Shown here: in pieces, positions 54,931 to 64,000 of the stretch
Layout of the letters: every line of letters starts with the position of its first letter
How positions within the stretch are numbered: the stretch's first letter is position 1
From: Gelidibacter sediminis
GTDB taxonomy: Bacteria; Bacteroidota; Bacteroidia; Flavobacteriales; Flavobacteriaceae
Assembly: GCF_004364975.1 (NCBI RefSeq)
Contig: NZ_SOBW01000007.1
Coordinates: forward strand, 1,240,001-1,304,000
Direction: 5' to 3'
DNA: 64,000 bases
Notes under the pieces: model-generated
What the model was told of the DNA's origin: nothing
Database searches by the model: none
Seen by the model: only the letters and a program-made list of their open reading frames with translations
Made by a program: the position numbers and the translations under genes

Positions 54931-55905
54931 TTATTTGCTTACCGTTTTGGTGACATGAAACAGTGCATCGCCTTGATAAACCAACGAAGCTTCGTTGACA
55001 TTTATAACATAGCCTTCAATACTCGATTTGACTTCGTGGTAAACCTTGCCGTAAGGGTCTGTAATCTGTCCCAACACATCATCAATTGCTACTTTTGCAT
55101 TAACTGCAACGGCCGTTTTGAACATGCCAGATTGTTTTGCCCGTATCCATTTGCTCTCTTCAATAAAGATGGTAGGAGATTTTGGTGGAGATGCTTTAAT
55201 GCGATGGTGTAACATGTCATAATGCGCCAAAATACGTTTCACACCTTCTACACCAACCTTAGAAATATTATTATCTACAAAGAATGATTTGCCTCCTTCA
55301 TACAATAAAATGGGTTTGCCCATTTGAAAACAGGCATTTCTGAAGGATTTTGTAATATGCTTAGAGTACAATACAAAAGGGGCTCCAAAAATACGTGCCA
55401 ATTCATCCAGCTCAGGATGGTTTTTGGCAATCCTAATTTGGGCTGCATTAAATCGGCTAGCGCCACCGGTATGGAAATCGATAATCAAATCTACATCAGG
55501 TATTATCTCATGCATCAGCCTGTGCGCTACACGGCTTGCCAAGGATCCATTGGAACTTCCTGGAAATACCCTATTCAGGTCCCGACCGTCCGGAAAGGCG
55601 CGGCTGCTATTTAAAAACCCAAAAATATTTAAAATGGGCATACAAATAATGGTGCCACGTTTGGGTCTATTTATCCGTCTTGCAATTAATTGTCGCACGA
55701 TATCAACCCCATTAATTTCATCGCCATGAATGCCGGCCGAAAATAAAATGGTAGGTCCAGGGGTTTTGGAACGTTCAATAATAATTGGGATTTCAATTTT
55801 TGTGGCAGTATGCAGCTTTGCAATGTTGAAATTGATTTCTCTAGATTCGCCCAGAGCTATGTTTTCTCCTAAAATTGTTATCGTATGATTATGGTCTTCC
55901 GGCAT
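54931..55905 (-). CDS. Succinylglutamate desuccinylase/aspartoacylase family protein
   Basis: 324-residue zinc carboxypeptidase-like protein. The zinc ligands are H60 and E63 (GIHGDE) and H145 (IDFHTGG). The C-terminal part includes a small beta-rich region (VLGQITDPYGKVYHEVKSSIEGYVINV). It is not AstE itself; no arginine succinyltransferase genes are present. It starts 8 bases after the RimK gene, and such proteins often accompany RimK and RimB. A role in removing or trimming acyl or glutamyl groups made by the ligase is inferred from this pairing. Confidence 0.85.
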   Translation of the reverse strand: MPEDHNHTITILGENIALGESREINFNIAKLHTATKIEIPIIIERSKTPGPTILFSAGIHGDEINGVDIVRQLIARRINRPKRGTIICMPILNIFGFLNSSRAFPDGRDLNRVFPGSSNGSLASRVAHRLMHEIIPDVDLIIDFHTGGASRFNAAQIRIAKNHPELDELARIFGAPFVLYSKHITKSFRNACFQMGKPILLYEGGKSFFVDNNISKVGVEGVKRILAHYDMLHHRIKASPPKSPTIFIEESKWIRAKQSGMFKTAVAVNAKVAIDDVLGQITDPYGKVYHEVKSSIEGYVINVNEASLVYQGDALFHVTKTVSK

Positions 55906-55913
55906 AATTGAAT

Positions 55914-56786
55914 TTAAACATTACGTTCTATATATCTGATGATGCTTTTGGCGATATCCTTTTTAGTGGCCGCCTCAATACCTTCTAATCCAGGTGAGGA
56001 ATTGACTTCCAAAATTAATGGGCCACGAGACGATTGTAACATGTCTACACCACAAACACCCAATCCGAGTGCTTTGGCAGCCTTTAAAGCAGCATTTTCT
56101 TCATCATCAGTAAGTTGAATAATTTCAGCACTTCCACCACGGTGTAAATTAGACCTGAATTCACCTTCTTTACCTTGACGCTTCATTGCGCCCACTATAT
56201 TTCCGTCAACAATAAAAGCCCTGATATCTGCACCTTTAGCTTCTTTAATAAACTCTTGAATAATAACCCTTGCTTGCAACCCGTGAAAGGCTTCAATAAC
56301 TGATTCTGCGGCATTATTGGTTTCTGCCAATACGACGCCCAAACCTTGCGTCCCTTCTAAAAGCTTAATGACCAAAGGGGCTCCACCTACTGAAGCAATC
56401 ACCTCTGAGGCATCTTTAGTGTAATTTGAAAACACGGTTTTTGGCATGCCCAAGCCGGCACGAGAAAGCACTTGTAAACTTCTCAGTTTGTCACGAGATC
56501 TTACTAAAGCTTGCGACTCCACCACTGAAAATACCTTCATCATCTCAAACTGACGCACCACTGCCGTACCGTAAAACGTGACAGAAGAACCAATACGCGG
56601 AATAATGGCATCTACATTTTCTAATACACGCCCTTTATATAAAATGGCGGGATTCTTCTTTTCAATAATAATGTCACATTTTAAAGGATCTATAACTTCG
56701 CAGGTGTGTTTGCGTTGTCTTGCGGCTTCCACAAGACGTTGCGTGGAGTATAAATGAGGGTTTCTGGATAATACGATGATGTTCAT
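55914..56786 (-). CDS. rimK: RimK-type alpha-L-glutamate ligase
   Basis: 290-residue ATP-grasp ligase of the RimK family. In E. coli RimK adds glutamates to the C-terminus of ribosomal protein S6. [29 protein letters not shown] and the metal-binding [12 protein letters not shown] are the family motifs. Length (about 300) is normal. It lies between the RimB-like protease gene (68 bases upstream) and the aspartoacylase-like gene (8 bases). Whether S6 is the target here cannot be told. Confidence 0.9.
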   Translation of the reverse strand: MNIIVLSRNPHLYSTQRLVEAARQRKHTCEVIDPLKCDIIIEKKNPAILYKGRVLENVDAIIPRIGSSVTFYGTAVVRQFEMMKVFSVVESQALVRSRDKLRSLQVLSRAGLGMPKTVFSNYTKDASEVIASVGGAPLVIKLLEGTQGLGVVLAETNNAAESVIEAFHGLQARVIIQEFIKEAKGADIRAFIVDGNIVGAMKRQGKEGEFRSNLHRGGSAEIIQLTDDEENAALKAAKALGLGVCGVDMLQSSRGPLILEVNSSPGLEGIEAATKKDIAKSIIRYIERNV

Positions 56787-56854
56787 TGAGCTTGATGGCT
56801 TTAATTTTTAGTGTATAAGTGTAAATGATATATAAAAGAGGGTAAAAAAACGCT

Positions 56855-57286
56855 TTATTTCTTTTTGTTGCTATAAGATACATTTTTTTGCGTGACATCA
56901 ACAATAAATTTGTTGGTCAAAAATTTGCGTCCAATTAACACGGGGTACTTCATGTCTTCCCTAGTGCTTAAAGTTAGCGAGATGAGATATTTCTTGTCAA
57001 AGATCACCATGGTAGTCTTTACTTTATAGCGTTTTTGAACAATGCCATTACTGCTCTTAACTTTAGCAAAAGTATACTCCTTAAATCTAAATTCTTTTCC
57101 ATTGTAGTGTGGATGGCCTTCATCATAAAACAAACAAATCAGTTCATTAGTGTCAGCATCAACTAAAACCTTGTGGCAATGCATGGATGAGGTGTACGCA
57201 CCGGTATCTATTTTGATATCAATATCAAAAAGATCTAGGGTAGGAAAATCGGCTTTATCGATTCTGCCAATAACTTTTTTGGGCAT
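56855..57286 (-). CDS. rimB: RimB-like retropepsin-type protease
   Basis: 143-residue protein of the ATP-dependent zinc protease/RimB family. VIGRIDKADFPTLDLFD is the conserved N-terminus; D27-T-G-A in KIDTGAYTSSMH is the aspartic (retropepsin-like) active-site motif, and YPVLIGRKFL is the second conserved block. In Pseudomonas RimB trims glutamate tails added by RimK. Being first in line with rimK supports the same ligase-hydrolase pairing here. Confidence 0.85.
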   Translation of the reverse strand: MPKKVIGRIDKADFPTLDLFDIDIKIDTGAYTSSMHCHKVLVDADTNELICLFYDEGHPHYNGKEFRFKEYTFAKVKSSNGIVQKRYKVKTTMVIFDKKYLISLTLSTREDMKYPVLIGRKFLTNKFIVDVTQKNVSYSNKKK

Positions 57287-57554
57287 GTTTGTACAGTATT
57301 GGCCCGCAAGGTACTAAAAAATCATTCTTTTATAATATTTTCTGAATGCAGCGCTTTTATTTTTATATGTTTCATAAATAGTTAGGTGATTCAACTGTGA
57401 AAAGCGACAAAAAACCACAGCTATAAATTATCGCGAATGTTGTCTTTGTTTTCTGGTTGTCGGCAGAGCGGTTAGTTCTTCGAGCGCAGCTGTCTAGATT
57501 TTTTTATATTACAATTCTTGAAATCGATGGGGTGGAAATGTTTTATAGTTATAG

Positions 57555-57562
57555 TATCTTTG
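57555..57562 (+). promoter_or_regulatory. Possible -7 box abutting the uvrC start
   Basis: TATCTTTG exactly matches TAnnTTTG and is separated from the uvrC ATG by four bases (aagt). This is the same spacing as at panD and bioF and suggests a leaderless transcript. Confidence 0.4.
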
Positions 57563-57566
57563 AAGT

Positions 57567-59357
57567 ATGAGTAAGCCTACTTTAGAAATTCAGTTACAAA
57601 CCTTGCCGCATGAACCGGGAGTGTATCAATATTTTGATGCCAATGATAAGATTTTGTATGTGGGTAAAGCAAAAGATTTAAAGAAGCGGGTGAGTTCCTA
57701 CTTTACCAAAAATCACGATTATGGCAAGACCAAAGTACTGGTCAAAAAAATTGTCACCATCAAACATATTGTGGTAGAAACGGAGACTGACGCATTGCTT
57801 CTCGAAAATAATCTGATTAAAAAATACCAGCCTCGGTATAATGTGTTGCTCAAAGATGACAAATCCTATCCATGGATTTGCATCAAAAAGGAACGTTTCC
57901 CAAGAGTATTTTCTACGCGGCGTGTGTTTAAGGATGGTTCGGAGTATTTCGGACCCTATACCAGCATGAAAACGGTAAAAACTTTATTAGATTTAATTAA
58001 AGGTTTGTATTTGCTGCGCACTTGTAATTATGATTTGGCTCAAGATAAAATAAATGCTGGCAAATTTAAAGTTTGTTTAGAATATCATTTGGGCAATTGT
58101 AAAGGACCTTGTGAAGGTTACCAATCTGAACAGGATTACCATGACAATATTGCCGCTATCCGAGAAATTTTAAAAGGAAATTTTAAAGATTCCCTTTCTC
58201 AATTTAAAAAACAAATGCGCGCGCATGCGGATGCAATGGAGTTTGAGCAGGCGCAACGCATTAAAGAAAAAATTGATATTCTCGAAAATTACCAGGCCAA
58301 GTCTACCGTTGTCAATCCTAAAATTAGCAATGTTGATGTATTTTCCATTGTGTCAGATGAAGGCTATGGTTATGTTAACTTCTTGCAACTATCTTACGGA
58401 GCCATCATCAGATCCCATACCTTGGAAATTAAAAAGAAGTTAGACGAATCTGATGAAGAATTGTTACAATTGGCCATTACGGAAATTCGGCAACGCTTTA
58501 ATAGCACCAGTAGAGAGGTATATGTGCCTTTTGAAGTTGATTTAGGTGAAGATATTAAGGTCAGTACCCCTAAGTTAGGCGATAAAAAACGGATCTTAGA
58601 CTTGTCTGAACGCAACGCGAAATACTACCGAATGGAGCGTTTTAAACAAGTAAAAATCATTGATCCAGACCGTCATGCCAATAGGATCATGGCGCAAATG
58701 AAGGTCGATTTGCGTCTCAGTGAAGAGCCCCGACATATTGAATGTTTTGATAACTCGAACATTCAAGGTACAAACCCGGTGGCGGCTTGTGTGGTGTTTA
58801 AAAACGGTAAGCCCAGTAAAAAGGATTACCGACATTTTAATATTAAAACGGTAGTAGGTGCTGATGATTTTGCCTCTATGGAAGAAGTGGTCTATAGACG
58901 GTATAAGCGTTTGCTGGAAGAAGAGCAGCCTTTACCACAACTCGTTATTATTGATGGAGGAAAGGGGCAGTTGTCGTCTGCTTTAAAAAGCTTGGACATG
59001 CTAAACCTGAGAGGGAAAATAGCCATTATCGGAATTGCGAAACGTTTGGAAGAATTATTTTATCCGGATGATCCAATTCCGTTATATTTAGATAAAAAAA
59101 GCGAAACTTTAAAAGTCATTCAGCAGCTGCGTAACGAAGCGCACCGTTTTGGCATTGAACACCACCGCAACCGCCGAAGCAAAGGAGCCCTAACTACCGA
59201 GCTGGAATTGATTCCGGGTATAGGAGAGCAATCTATTGTAGATTTAATGACCCATTTTAAAACCGTAAAACGAATCAGTAGCGCTACCTTTGAAGCGTTA
59301 GAACCTGTAATTGGCGCCTCAAGAGCAAGAAAAATTATTGAGTATTATAAAAAGTAA
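57567..59357 (+). CDS. uvrC: Excinuclease ABC subunit C
   Basis: 596-residue UvrC, which makes both incisions in nucleotide excision repair. The GIY-YIG-type domain is at about 14-95 (EPGVYQYFDANDKILYVGKA), the Cys-rich region contains CLEYHLGNCKGPCEGY, the UVR motif is near 205-240, and the RNase H-like domain includes IECFDNSNIQGTNPVAACVVF and IDGGKGQL. The C-terminal helix-hairpin-helix is ELIPGIGEQSI. Length is typical. The patatin-type gene follows 51 bases later. Confidence 0.96.
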   Translation: MSKPTLEIQLQTLPHEPGVYQYFDANDKILYVGKAKDLKKRVSSYFTKNHDYGKTKVLVKKIVTIKHIVVETETDALLLENNLIKKYQPRYNVLLKDDKSYPWICIKKERFPRVFSTRRVFKDGSEYFGPYTSMKTVKTLLDLIKGLYLLRTCNYDLAQDKINAGKFKVCLEYHLGNCKGPCEGYQSEQDYHDNIAAIREILKGNFKDSLSQFKKQMRAHADAMEFEQAQRIKEKIDILENYQAKSTVVNPKISNVDVFSIVSDEGYGYVNFLQLSYGAIIRSHTLEIKKKLDESDEELLQLAITEIRQRFNSTSREVYVPFEVDLGEDIKVSTPKLGDKKRILDLSERNAKYYRMERFKQVKIIDPDRHANRIMAQMKVDLRLSEEPRHIECFDNSNIQGTNPVAACVVFKNGKPSKKDYRHFNIKTVVGADDFASMEEVVYRRYKRLLEEEQPLPQLVIIDGGKGQLSSALKSLDMLNLRGKIAIIGIAKRLEELFYPDDPIPLYLDKKSETLKVIQQLRNEAHRFGIEHHRNRRSKGALTTELELIPGIGEQSIVDLMTHFKTVKRISSATFEALEPVIGASRARKIIEYYKK

Positions 59358-59408
59358 ATCACACACCTGTTGTAAACCATTTAGGCTTGCAAACTATAGA
59401 CACACATC

Positions 59409-61652
59409 TTGAAAACTAAATTTTACATCACCTTACTTTTTTTAGGCACTTGCTTTATCATGGGAGCCCAAGACAGTATCCCTGAACAACAAAAGGAGCC
59501 TAAAATAGGATTGGTTTTGAGTGGTGGTGGGGCCAAAGGCTTTGCACACATTGGTGTTTTAAAAGTGATTGACAGTTTAAATATTAAGGTAGATTACATT
59601 GCGGGCACAAGTATGGGGGCCATTATAGGGTCTTTATATGCGTCGGGCTATTCTGGTAAGCAATTGGATTCCATTTTTAAATCGGTCAATTTTGATGATG
59701 TTATTAGCGACTATTTGCCGCGCTCCGCTAAAACATTTTATGAACGTGATAATTCAGAACGCTACGCGGTAACCTTGCCATTTACAAATTTTAAATTGAA
59801 TCTGCCTTCAGCATTGTCTAGAGGACAGAATGTTTTTAATCTACTTTCCAAATTAACCTTGCATGTTACGGACATTCCGGATTTTGAAAAATTACCAATT
59901 CCTTTTTTTTGTGTCGCAACAGATGTGGAAACCGGTAAAGCCATCATATTAGATCAGGGAAATCTGTCTCAAACCGTAACGGCCAGTGGCGCATTTCCGT
60001 CATTATTTCAGCCTGTAATAATTAATGATCAGGTGCTTATAGACGGAGGTGTCATTAACAATTATCCTATTGAAGAGCTTAAAGCTAAAGGGATGGACAT
60101 CATCATTGGCGTGGATGTACAAGATGGGTTGGCAAGCCGAGAAGACCTGAAGTCGGCACCTTCTATTTTGCTTCAAATCAATAACTATCGCACCATTAGC
60201 GATATGGTAAAAAAGTCTGAAGAAACAGATATCTACATCAAGCCTGATATAACAAATTATACCGTGGTATCCTTCAGTGAAGGTAAAAAGATCATTAAGA
60301 GTGGCGTGGATGCCGCCCAATTGAAATTGGAAGCTTTAAATAAACTCCCGAAATACAAAACAAAGAGGGAGGTTGAAGTAGATCTTGTTTCAATAGATAG
60401 CATTGCAATTAGAGAGGTTAAAATTCATGGTAATAATCGATATACGCGGGCTTATATTTTAGGTAAGTTGAAACTAATTGAAGATACAAAAGTAAGTTAT
60501 GAAGATTTTAACGAAGGGGTAAATAATTTGGTGGCTACCAATAACTTTACCACGTTTTATTATGAATTTGAAAAAACAAATACTCCTAATGTTTACAATT
60601 TATCGGCTACTGTTGAAGAAAGCAAAACCACTAATTTTATAAAATTTGGACTCCATTATGACGACCTCTATAAAAGTGGAGCCTTGCTGAACTTAACAAA
60701 AAAAAGAGCCCTGTTGGATGACGATGTGGTGTCTTTAGACCTCATTTTGGGAGATCAGGTGCGTTATAATTTTGAATATTATATTGATAAGGGCTTTTAT
60801 TGGAGTGTGGGTGTCCGTTCACGATTTAACCAATTTAATAGAAATGTCAATGCCAAACTATTTCTGAATGATTATGAGCAATCATTAGTAGGCTTAAATA
60901 AGATTGATATTGAATTGGAAGACCAAACCAATCAGCTATATGTTCAAACATTATTTAGAAAGGATTTTGCGCTAAGCCTTGGTGGTGAGCATAAACGCTT
61001 AAAAATAAAATCTGAAACTGTCGTTTCTAATGGACAGGATAAAGAACGGTTTTTTGAAAACACCGATTATTTATCTGTTTTTGGCACATTACGATTAGAT
61101 CGTTATGACCACAAATACTATCCTAAAAATGGAGTGTATTTTAGTGGTGATTTTCATCTTTATTTTCATGCCTCTCATTTTAACACGGATTTTGATAAGT
61201 TCTCTATTGCCAAGGCAGATATAGGGTATGCATTTGGGATTTCTGATAAATTATCGGCTAATATCTTTACTCAGGGCGGATTTAAAATTGGCGATACAAA
61301 TACCCAATCGCTCGATTTTGCGTTGGGGGGGTACGGAAATAACTTTATCAACAATTTCATTTCTTTTTATGGATATGACTACGTGGCACTTACCGGAGAT
61401 AGTTTTGTAAAAGGGAAGTTGAGTCTGGATTATGAGATCTTCAAAAAAAACCATATTACTTTAGCTGCCAACTATGCCAATATAGGCTATGGTCTTTTTG
61501 AGTCTGGAATGTGGTTCTCATCTCCTAATTATTCTGGGTATGCTATAGGTTACGGAATAGAAACCTTTTTGGGGCCTATAGAAGCAAAATACACGTATTC
61601 TCCGGAGCTTGGCAATAGTATATGGTTGTTTAATTTGGGGTTCTGGTTTTAG
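59409..61652 (+). CDS. Patatin-like phospholipase fused to an outer-membrane barrel
   Basis: 747-residue exported protein. The signal peptide ends at MGAQ (residue 21). The patatin domain spans about 32-230 with the oxyanion G39-G-G-A-K-G, nucleophile S68 in GTSMG and catalytic D212 in IDGGVINNYP. A POTRA-like segment (about 330-400, VKIHGNNRYTRAYIL) and a BamA-type 16-stranded barrel follow, ending in LFNLGFWF. This is the type Vd (PlpD-like) arrangement, in which the barrel carries the lipase to the outer membrane. The start is TTG at 59409; no ATG fits upstream. Confidence 0.88.
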   Translation: MKTKFYITLLFLGTCFIMGAQDSIPEQQKEPKIGLVLSGGGAKGFAHIGVLKVIDSLNIKVDYIAGTSMGAIIGSLYASGYSGKQLDSIFKSVNFDDVISDYLPRSAKTFYERDNSERYAVTLPFTNFKLNLPSALSRGQNVFNLLSKLTLHVTDIPDFEKLPIPFFCVATDVETGKAIILDQGNLSQTVTASGAFPSLFQPVIINDQVLIDGGVINNYPIEELKAKGMDIIIGVDVQDGLASREDLKSAPSILLQINNYRTISDMVKKSEETDIYIKPDITNYTVVSFSEGKKIIKSGVDAAQLKLEALNKLPKYKTKREVEVDLVSIDSIAIREVKIHGNNRYTRAYILGKLKLIEDTKVSYEDFNEGVNNLVATNNFTTFYYEFEKTNTPNVYNLSATVEESKTTNFIKFGLHYDDLYKSGALLNLTKKRALLDDDVVSLDLILGDQVRYNFEYYIDKGFYWSVGVRSRFNQFNRNVNAKLFLNDYEQSLVGLNKIDIELEDQTNQLYVQTLFRKDFALSLGGEHKRLKIKSETVVSNGQDKERFFENTDYLSVFGTLRLDRYDHKYYPKNGVYFSGDFHLYFHASHFNTDFDKFSIAKADIGYAFGISDKLSANIFTQGGFKIGDTNTQSLDFALGGYGNNFINNFISFYGYDYVALTGDSFVKGKLSLDYEIFKKNHITLAANYANIGYGLFESGMWFSSPNYSGYAIGYGIETFLGPIEAKYTYSPELGNSIWLFNLGFWF

Positions 61653-61664
61653 AATTTGAGTAAG

Positions 61665-61832
61665 CACTTCGACTGCGCTCAGTGTGACAACAGGTGGTTT
61701 TTGGTTTTAACACACTTCGACTGCGCTCAGTGTGACAGTGTAAGGTTGGTAGTTTGAAGCACTTCGACTGCGCTCAGTGTGACAGGTTGTTGATTGGTCC
61801 TTAAATGCACTTCGACTGCGCTCAGTGTGACA
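61665..61832. repeat. Four copies of a 25-bp palindromic repeat
   Basis: Four identical 25-base copies begin at 61665, 61713, 61760 and 61808, spaced 48, 47 and 48 bases apart. Each begins cacttcgactgcgctcagtg and ends tgaca. In each, ACTG and CAGT form a stem with a CGCT loop, and CAC and GTG can pair outside it. The spacers (22-23 bases) are unrelated except for being GT-rich. The array fills the gap between two convergent genes. Confidence 0.92.
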
Positions 61833-61846
61833 AACTTTAAGTTTCT

Positions 61847-64000
61847 TTAAAGCTTATAAGCCACTTTGAACATTACAATTCTTGGAAGTATAAACGTTTT
61901 GCTATCACTAATCAAAAAACTGTTAAAGGCGTTCTGTTGTTTGAACCTTGTATCGAACAAATTAGTGGCATTAATTTCAAAGCCCCAAGGACTATCTTCC
62001 AATTGATAAAATAACGAAGCATTTGCCGTGTCAAAAGTGTTTTTGGTGTTGTTACTTTTATTATGGTAACTGTCAAAAGCATAATCAGCTTTAAATACAA
62101 AATTATTAAAGTCGTATTGAAGGTTGACAAAAAGATTGTCGTTTTCAAAATTGCTGATGATGTTGTATGATCGGTACGTAGTGTAATCTTTTTTATAACC
62201 AACTTCTATATTTGGATAAGATTTAAAAAAGGTCTCAGCACTTATGGTTGAAGAAACAGATTTTGAACTATTAAGACGTGTGTCGTCATTTAAAATTTGA
62301 TAAAAGTCGTTGTACCTGAAGTTACTTCGCAGTTTGTAGCGAATCTTGTTAATTTTTTTTGAAATCTGTCCACTTAGGTTCCAGTTATGTTCCGGTTGAT
62401 CAAACATGATGAGCGTATTGAATTGTTCAATCCCTTGCAATTGGGTCACACTTTTAAAATGGGTCACCTTTTTATTAAAGCTTGTATTCAGGTTGAGGTT
62501 CAAATTCTTAAAAAGGCTAAACTTAAAATAACTCAAATTAACGCTGTGGTACAATTGATTCTCTAACCTGGTGTTTCCTTTATACACACTATTAAAATTG
62601 TTCAAAATAAAATTATTGGCAAGTTGATCTATCCCTGGAAAACGGGCGTTTAAACTGTATTTAAAATTAATTTTCTCACTGTTATTGAATTCTATTTTGG
62701 TGGTGAATTGGGGGAGCAGTAATGCTTTGGTGTTACTGAAGCGCTCGTCAAACTGTTTGGTGTTCCAATTGTAAAAATGGGCGTAGAGCATTGGTTTAAA
62801 GGTGGCGATGCCAATTTGAAATTTGTACTCCAATCCTACAAATGTGTTTACAAATTGATAGCTAAAATCATTCCCAAAACCAGCCGACTTAAAATTGTTG
62901 TTGGTGCCATCACTTAACAATTGTTCATCTGTATTATAAAAATTGTTGAAAGCCGCATTGATGCCAACGCTCGTATAAAGGTGGTTGAAATTATTGAGCA
63001 CCCAATAGTCTTTAGTAATGGCGTTTACAGTATGTGCGCGACTTCGTTTGGTTTGTAAAATAGTATAAAGATCATCATCTTCCAGCGGAATCAAGTCTTG
63101 TAGAATTTTTTGGTTGGTAAACCATTCCGTTAAGGGTTTGTCATTTTGAAAGTTGTAGGTAGCTTCCAACGTTAATGTATGGTCTTTTGAAAGTTTACGG
63201 CTATACGTAAGGTTCTGTTTTAGGTTGATAGCCTTGATATCTGTATGTGTTGCTATAGTGTTGTTTTGAATAGGATTGATGGTGCTTATCAATCCTTGGC
63301 TTTCATTATTGGTCACCTTTATAAAACTATTGTAGGCAAGATCTTCTTCAGCACTTGGGTTATATTTAAGGGTGATTTTACCAATGGTAAAAAAGTTATT
63401 GAATTTGTTTGCGGTGTTTCTGTCTTCAACATACGGTTCACTAGTATTTAAATACTCATTTACAGTAGCGCTTTCGGTATCTGTTTTACTGTTTGAACTG
63501 ATGACGTAGCCACTAATATCCGTAACATTAGTAACGGACTGCCGTATATTTAAAGCAGCAAATTGATTGGTATTTGCGGTATAATCCTGATTGTTGAGGT
63601 AGTTTGCAAAGTCACTATTAAATAAATCAAAGTAACTACCAGCATCATTTAAGAGTTTGCCAAAACCACCTTCAAATTCTAAATAATCTCGAAAACTAAA
63701 ACTCTTAATACCTTGGTTGTTGAGGTCGCCAATAAAATTGACATTGGTTTTAGGGCTGTAATAAAATAGGTTGGGGTGGATCAAATAACGGTCTTTTATA
63801 CCCGCACCGGCTTCAACATCACCAAAGGTAAACTTTTTCTTGTCTTCCTTTAGCTTGATGTTCATGGCCATATCCTCACTATCCTGTAACCCTTTTAACA
63901 TGGCCACCTCGTTATAGTTGTCCAAAATTTCAACTTTGTCCACCGCATCCGCAGGAATGTTATTAACCGCTAATTTGCTATCGCCCGTAAAAAAAGTTTT
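61847..64000 (-). CDS. TonB-receptor-like outer-membrane beta-barrel protein, C-terminal part
   Basis: The frame is open to the window edge, so the 5' end of the gene lies outside; the GTG at 63943 is internal. The visible 717 residues begin within a plug-like domain (FFTGDSKLAVNNIPADAVDKVE, VAMLKGLQDSEDMAMNIKLK) and continue as a long barrel of alternating strands to a terminal RIVMFKVAYKL. This fits Bacteroidota outer-membrane proteins with an N-terminal carboxypeptidase-regulatory-like domain. The substrate is unknown. It converges with the patatin gene across the four-copy repeat. Confidence 0.8.
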   Translation of the reverse strand, partial: KTFFTGDSKLAVNNIPADAVDKVEILDNYNEVAMLKGLQDSEDMAMNIKLKEDKKKFTFGDVEAGAGIKDRYLIHPNLFYYSPKTNVNFIGDLNNQGIKSFSFRDYLEFEGGFGKLLNDAGSYFDLFNSDFANYLNNQDYTANTNQFAALNIRQSVTNVTDISGYVISSNSKTDTESATVNEYLNTSEPYVEDRNTANKFNNFFTIGKITLKYNPSAEEDLAYNSFIKVTNNESQGLISTINPIQNNTIATHTDIKAINLKQNLTYSRKLSKDHTLTLEATYNFQNDKPLTEWFTNQKILQDLIPLEDDDLYTILQTKRSRAHTVNAITKDYWVLNNFNHLYTSVGINAAFNNFYNTDEQLLSDGTNNNFKSAGFGNDFSYQFVNTFVGLEYKFQIGIATFKPMLYAHFYNWNTKQFDERFSNTKALLLPQFTTKIEFNNSEKINFKYSLNARFPGIDQLANNFILNNFNSVYKGNTRLENQLYHSVNLSYFKFSLFKNLNLNLNTSFNKKVTHFKSVTQLQGIEQFNTLIMFDQPEHNWNLSGQISKKINKIRYKLRSNFRYNDFYQILNDDTRLNSSKSVSSTISAETFFKSYPNIEVGYKKDYTTYRSYNIISNFENDNLFVNLQYDFNNFVFKADYAFDSYHNKSNNTKNTFDTANASLFYQLEDSPWGFEINATNLFDTRFKQQNAFNSFLISDSKTFILPRIVMFKVAYKL

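Noticed and set aside
57460-57497. GC-rich pocket upstream of uvrC that might be an RNA gene
   Set aside because: It does not fold as a tRNA cloverleaf, and I cannot match it to any known RNA or repeat; only weak pairing is possible.
61665-61832. CRISPR array
   Set aside because: There are four copies only, with 22-23-bp spacers (short for CRISPR), no cas genes and no leader. The spacers are GT-rich and look like ordinary intergenic DNA.

Overview
The window is chromosomal DNA of a low-GC member of the Bacteroidota, most likely the family Flavobacteriaceae. The evidence is: TonB-dependent receptors with a carboxypeptidase-regulatory-like N-terminal domain; type IX secretion components (PorZ and a cargo protein with a C-terminal sorting domain); Flavobacteriaceae-type families (THC0290_0291, DUF6646, DUF4270, an epsilon ATP-synthase subunit lacking its helical domain); an atpDC operon apart from the other atp genes; TAnnTTTG -7 promoter boxes; and weak or absent Shine-Dalgarno sequences. 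I cannot name the genus. No rRNA, tRNA, CRISPR array, prophage or insertion sequence is visible, so this is mostly core genome.

Layout. 1-5.5 kb: end of an LD-carboxypeptidase gene, yraN behind a 160-bp heptanucleotide repeat, a 599-aa protein of unknown role, and the yicC-gmk-nadD operon (minus). 5.7-9.5 kb: thioesterase, ArsC-like protein, DUF3298 lipoprotein, cystathionine gamma-synthase and an outer-membrane barrel protein. 9.7-21.4 kb: gdhA, porZ, recO, a haem-type TonB receptor, a large T9SS-secreted surface protein, recX and a small barrel protein. 21.4-28.4 kb: a JmjC/cupin-like protein and a biotin cluster (bioF, DUF2007, bioD, bioA, a ketoacyl synthase, bioB). 28.4-32.2 kb: M61 peptidase and atpD-atpC. 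32.4-41.3 kb: TonB receptor plus surface SGNH hydrolase; then a truncated glycogen-synthase-like protein, DUF4270 lipoprotein and glmS. 41.4-46.1 kb: panC-panD, a flippase-like membrane protein and two tandem alpha/beta-hydrolase-fold proteins. 46.1-54.3 kb: radA, a decaying toxin-antitoxin pair, a lipoprotein, ileS, a DksA-like regulator, lspA and a broken histidine kinase/response regulator pair. 54.3-57.3 kb: a RimB-like protease, RimK ligase, an aspartoacylase-like protein and 5-formyl-THF cyclo-ligase. 57.5-64 kb: uvrC, a patatin/outer-membrane barrel fusion, a four-copy interspersed repeat and the 3' part of a TonB-receptor-like gene.

How the genes connect. Several sets act on cofactor supply (biotin, pantothenate, folate) or on the envelope (TonB receptors, T9SS, lipoprotein maturation by LspA, GlcN-6-P by GlmS). 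The points I would look at first are: (i) a ketoacyl synthase with complete catalytic triad inside a biotin operon that has no visible BioC/BioH-type pimeloyl genes; (ii) intergenic repeats of unrelated sequence that all have a 7-bp period; (iii) three genes damaged by identifiable lesions (ParE-like toxin, response regulator, histidine kinase); (iv) a palindromic element inside ileS that adds seven in-frame residues; (v) two tandem hydrolase paralogues that both carry Asp where the family has its Ser nucleophile.
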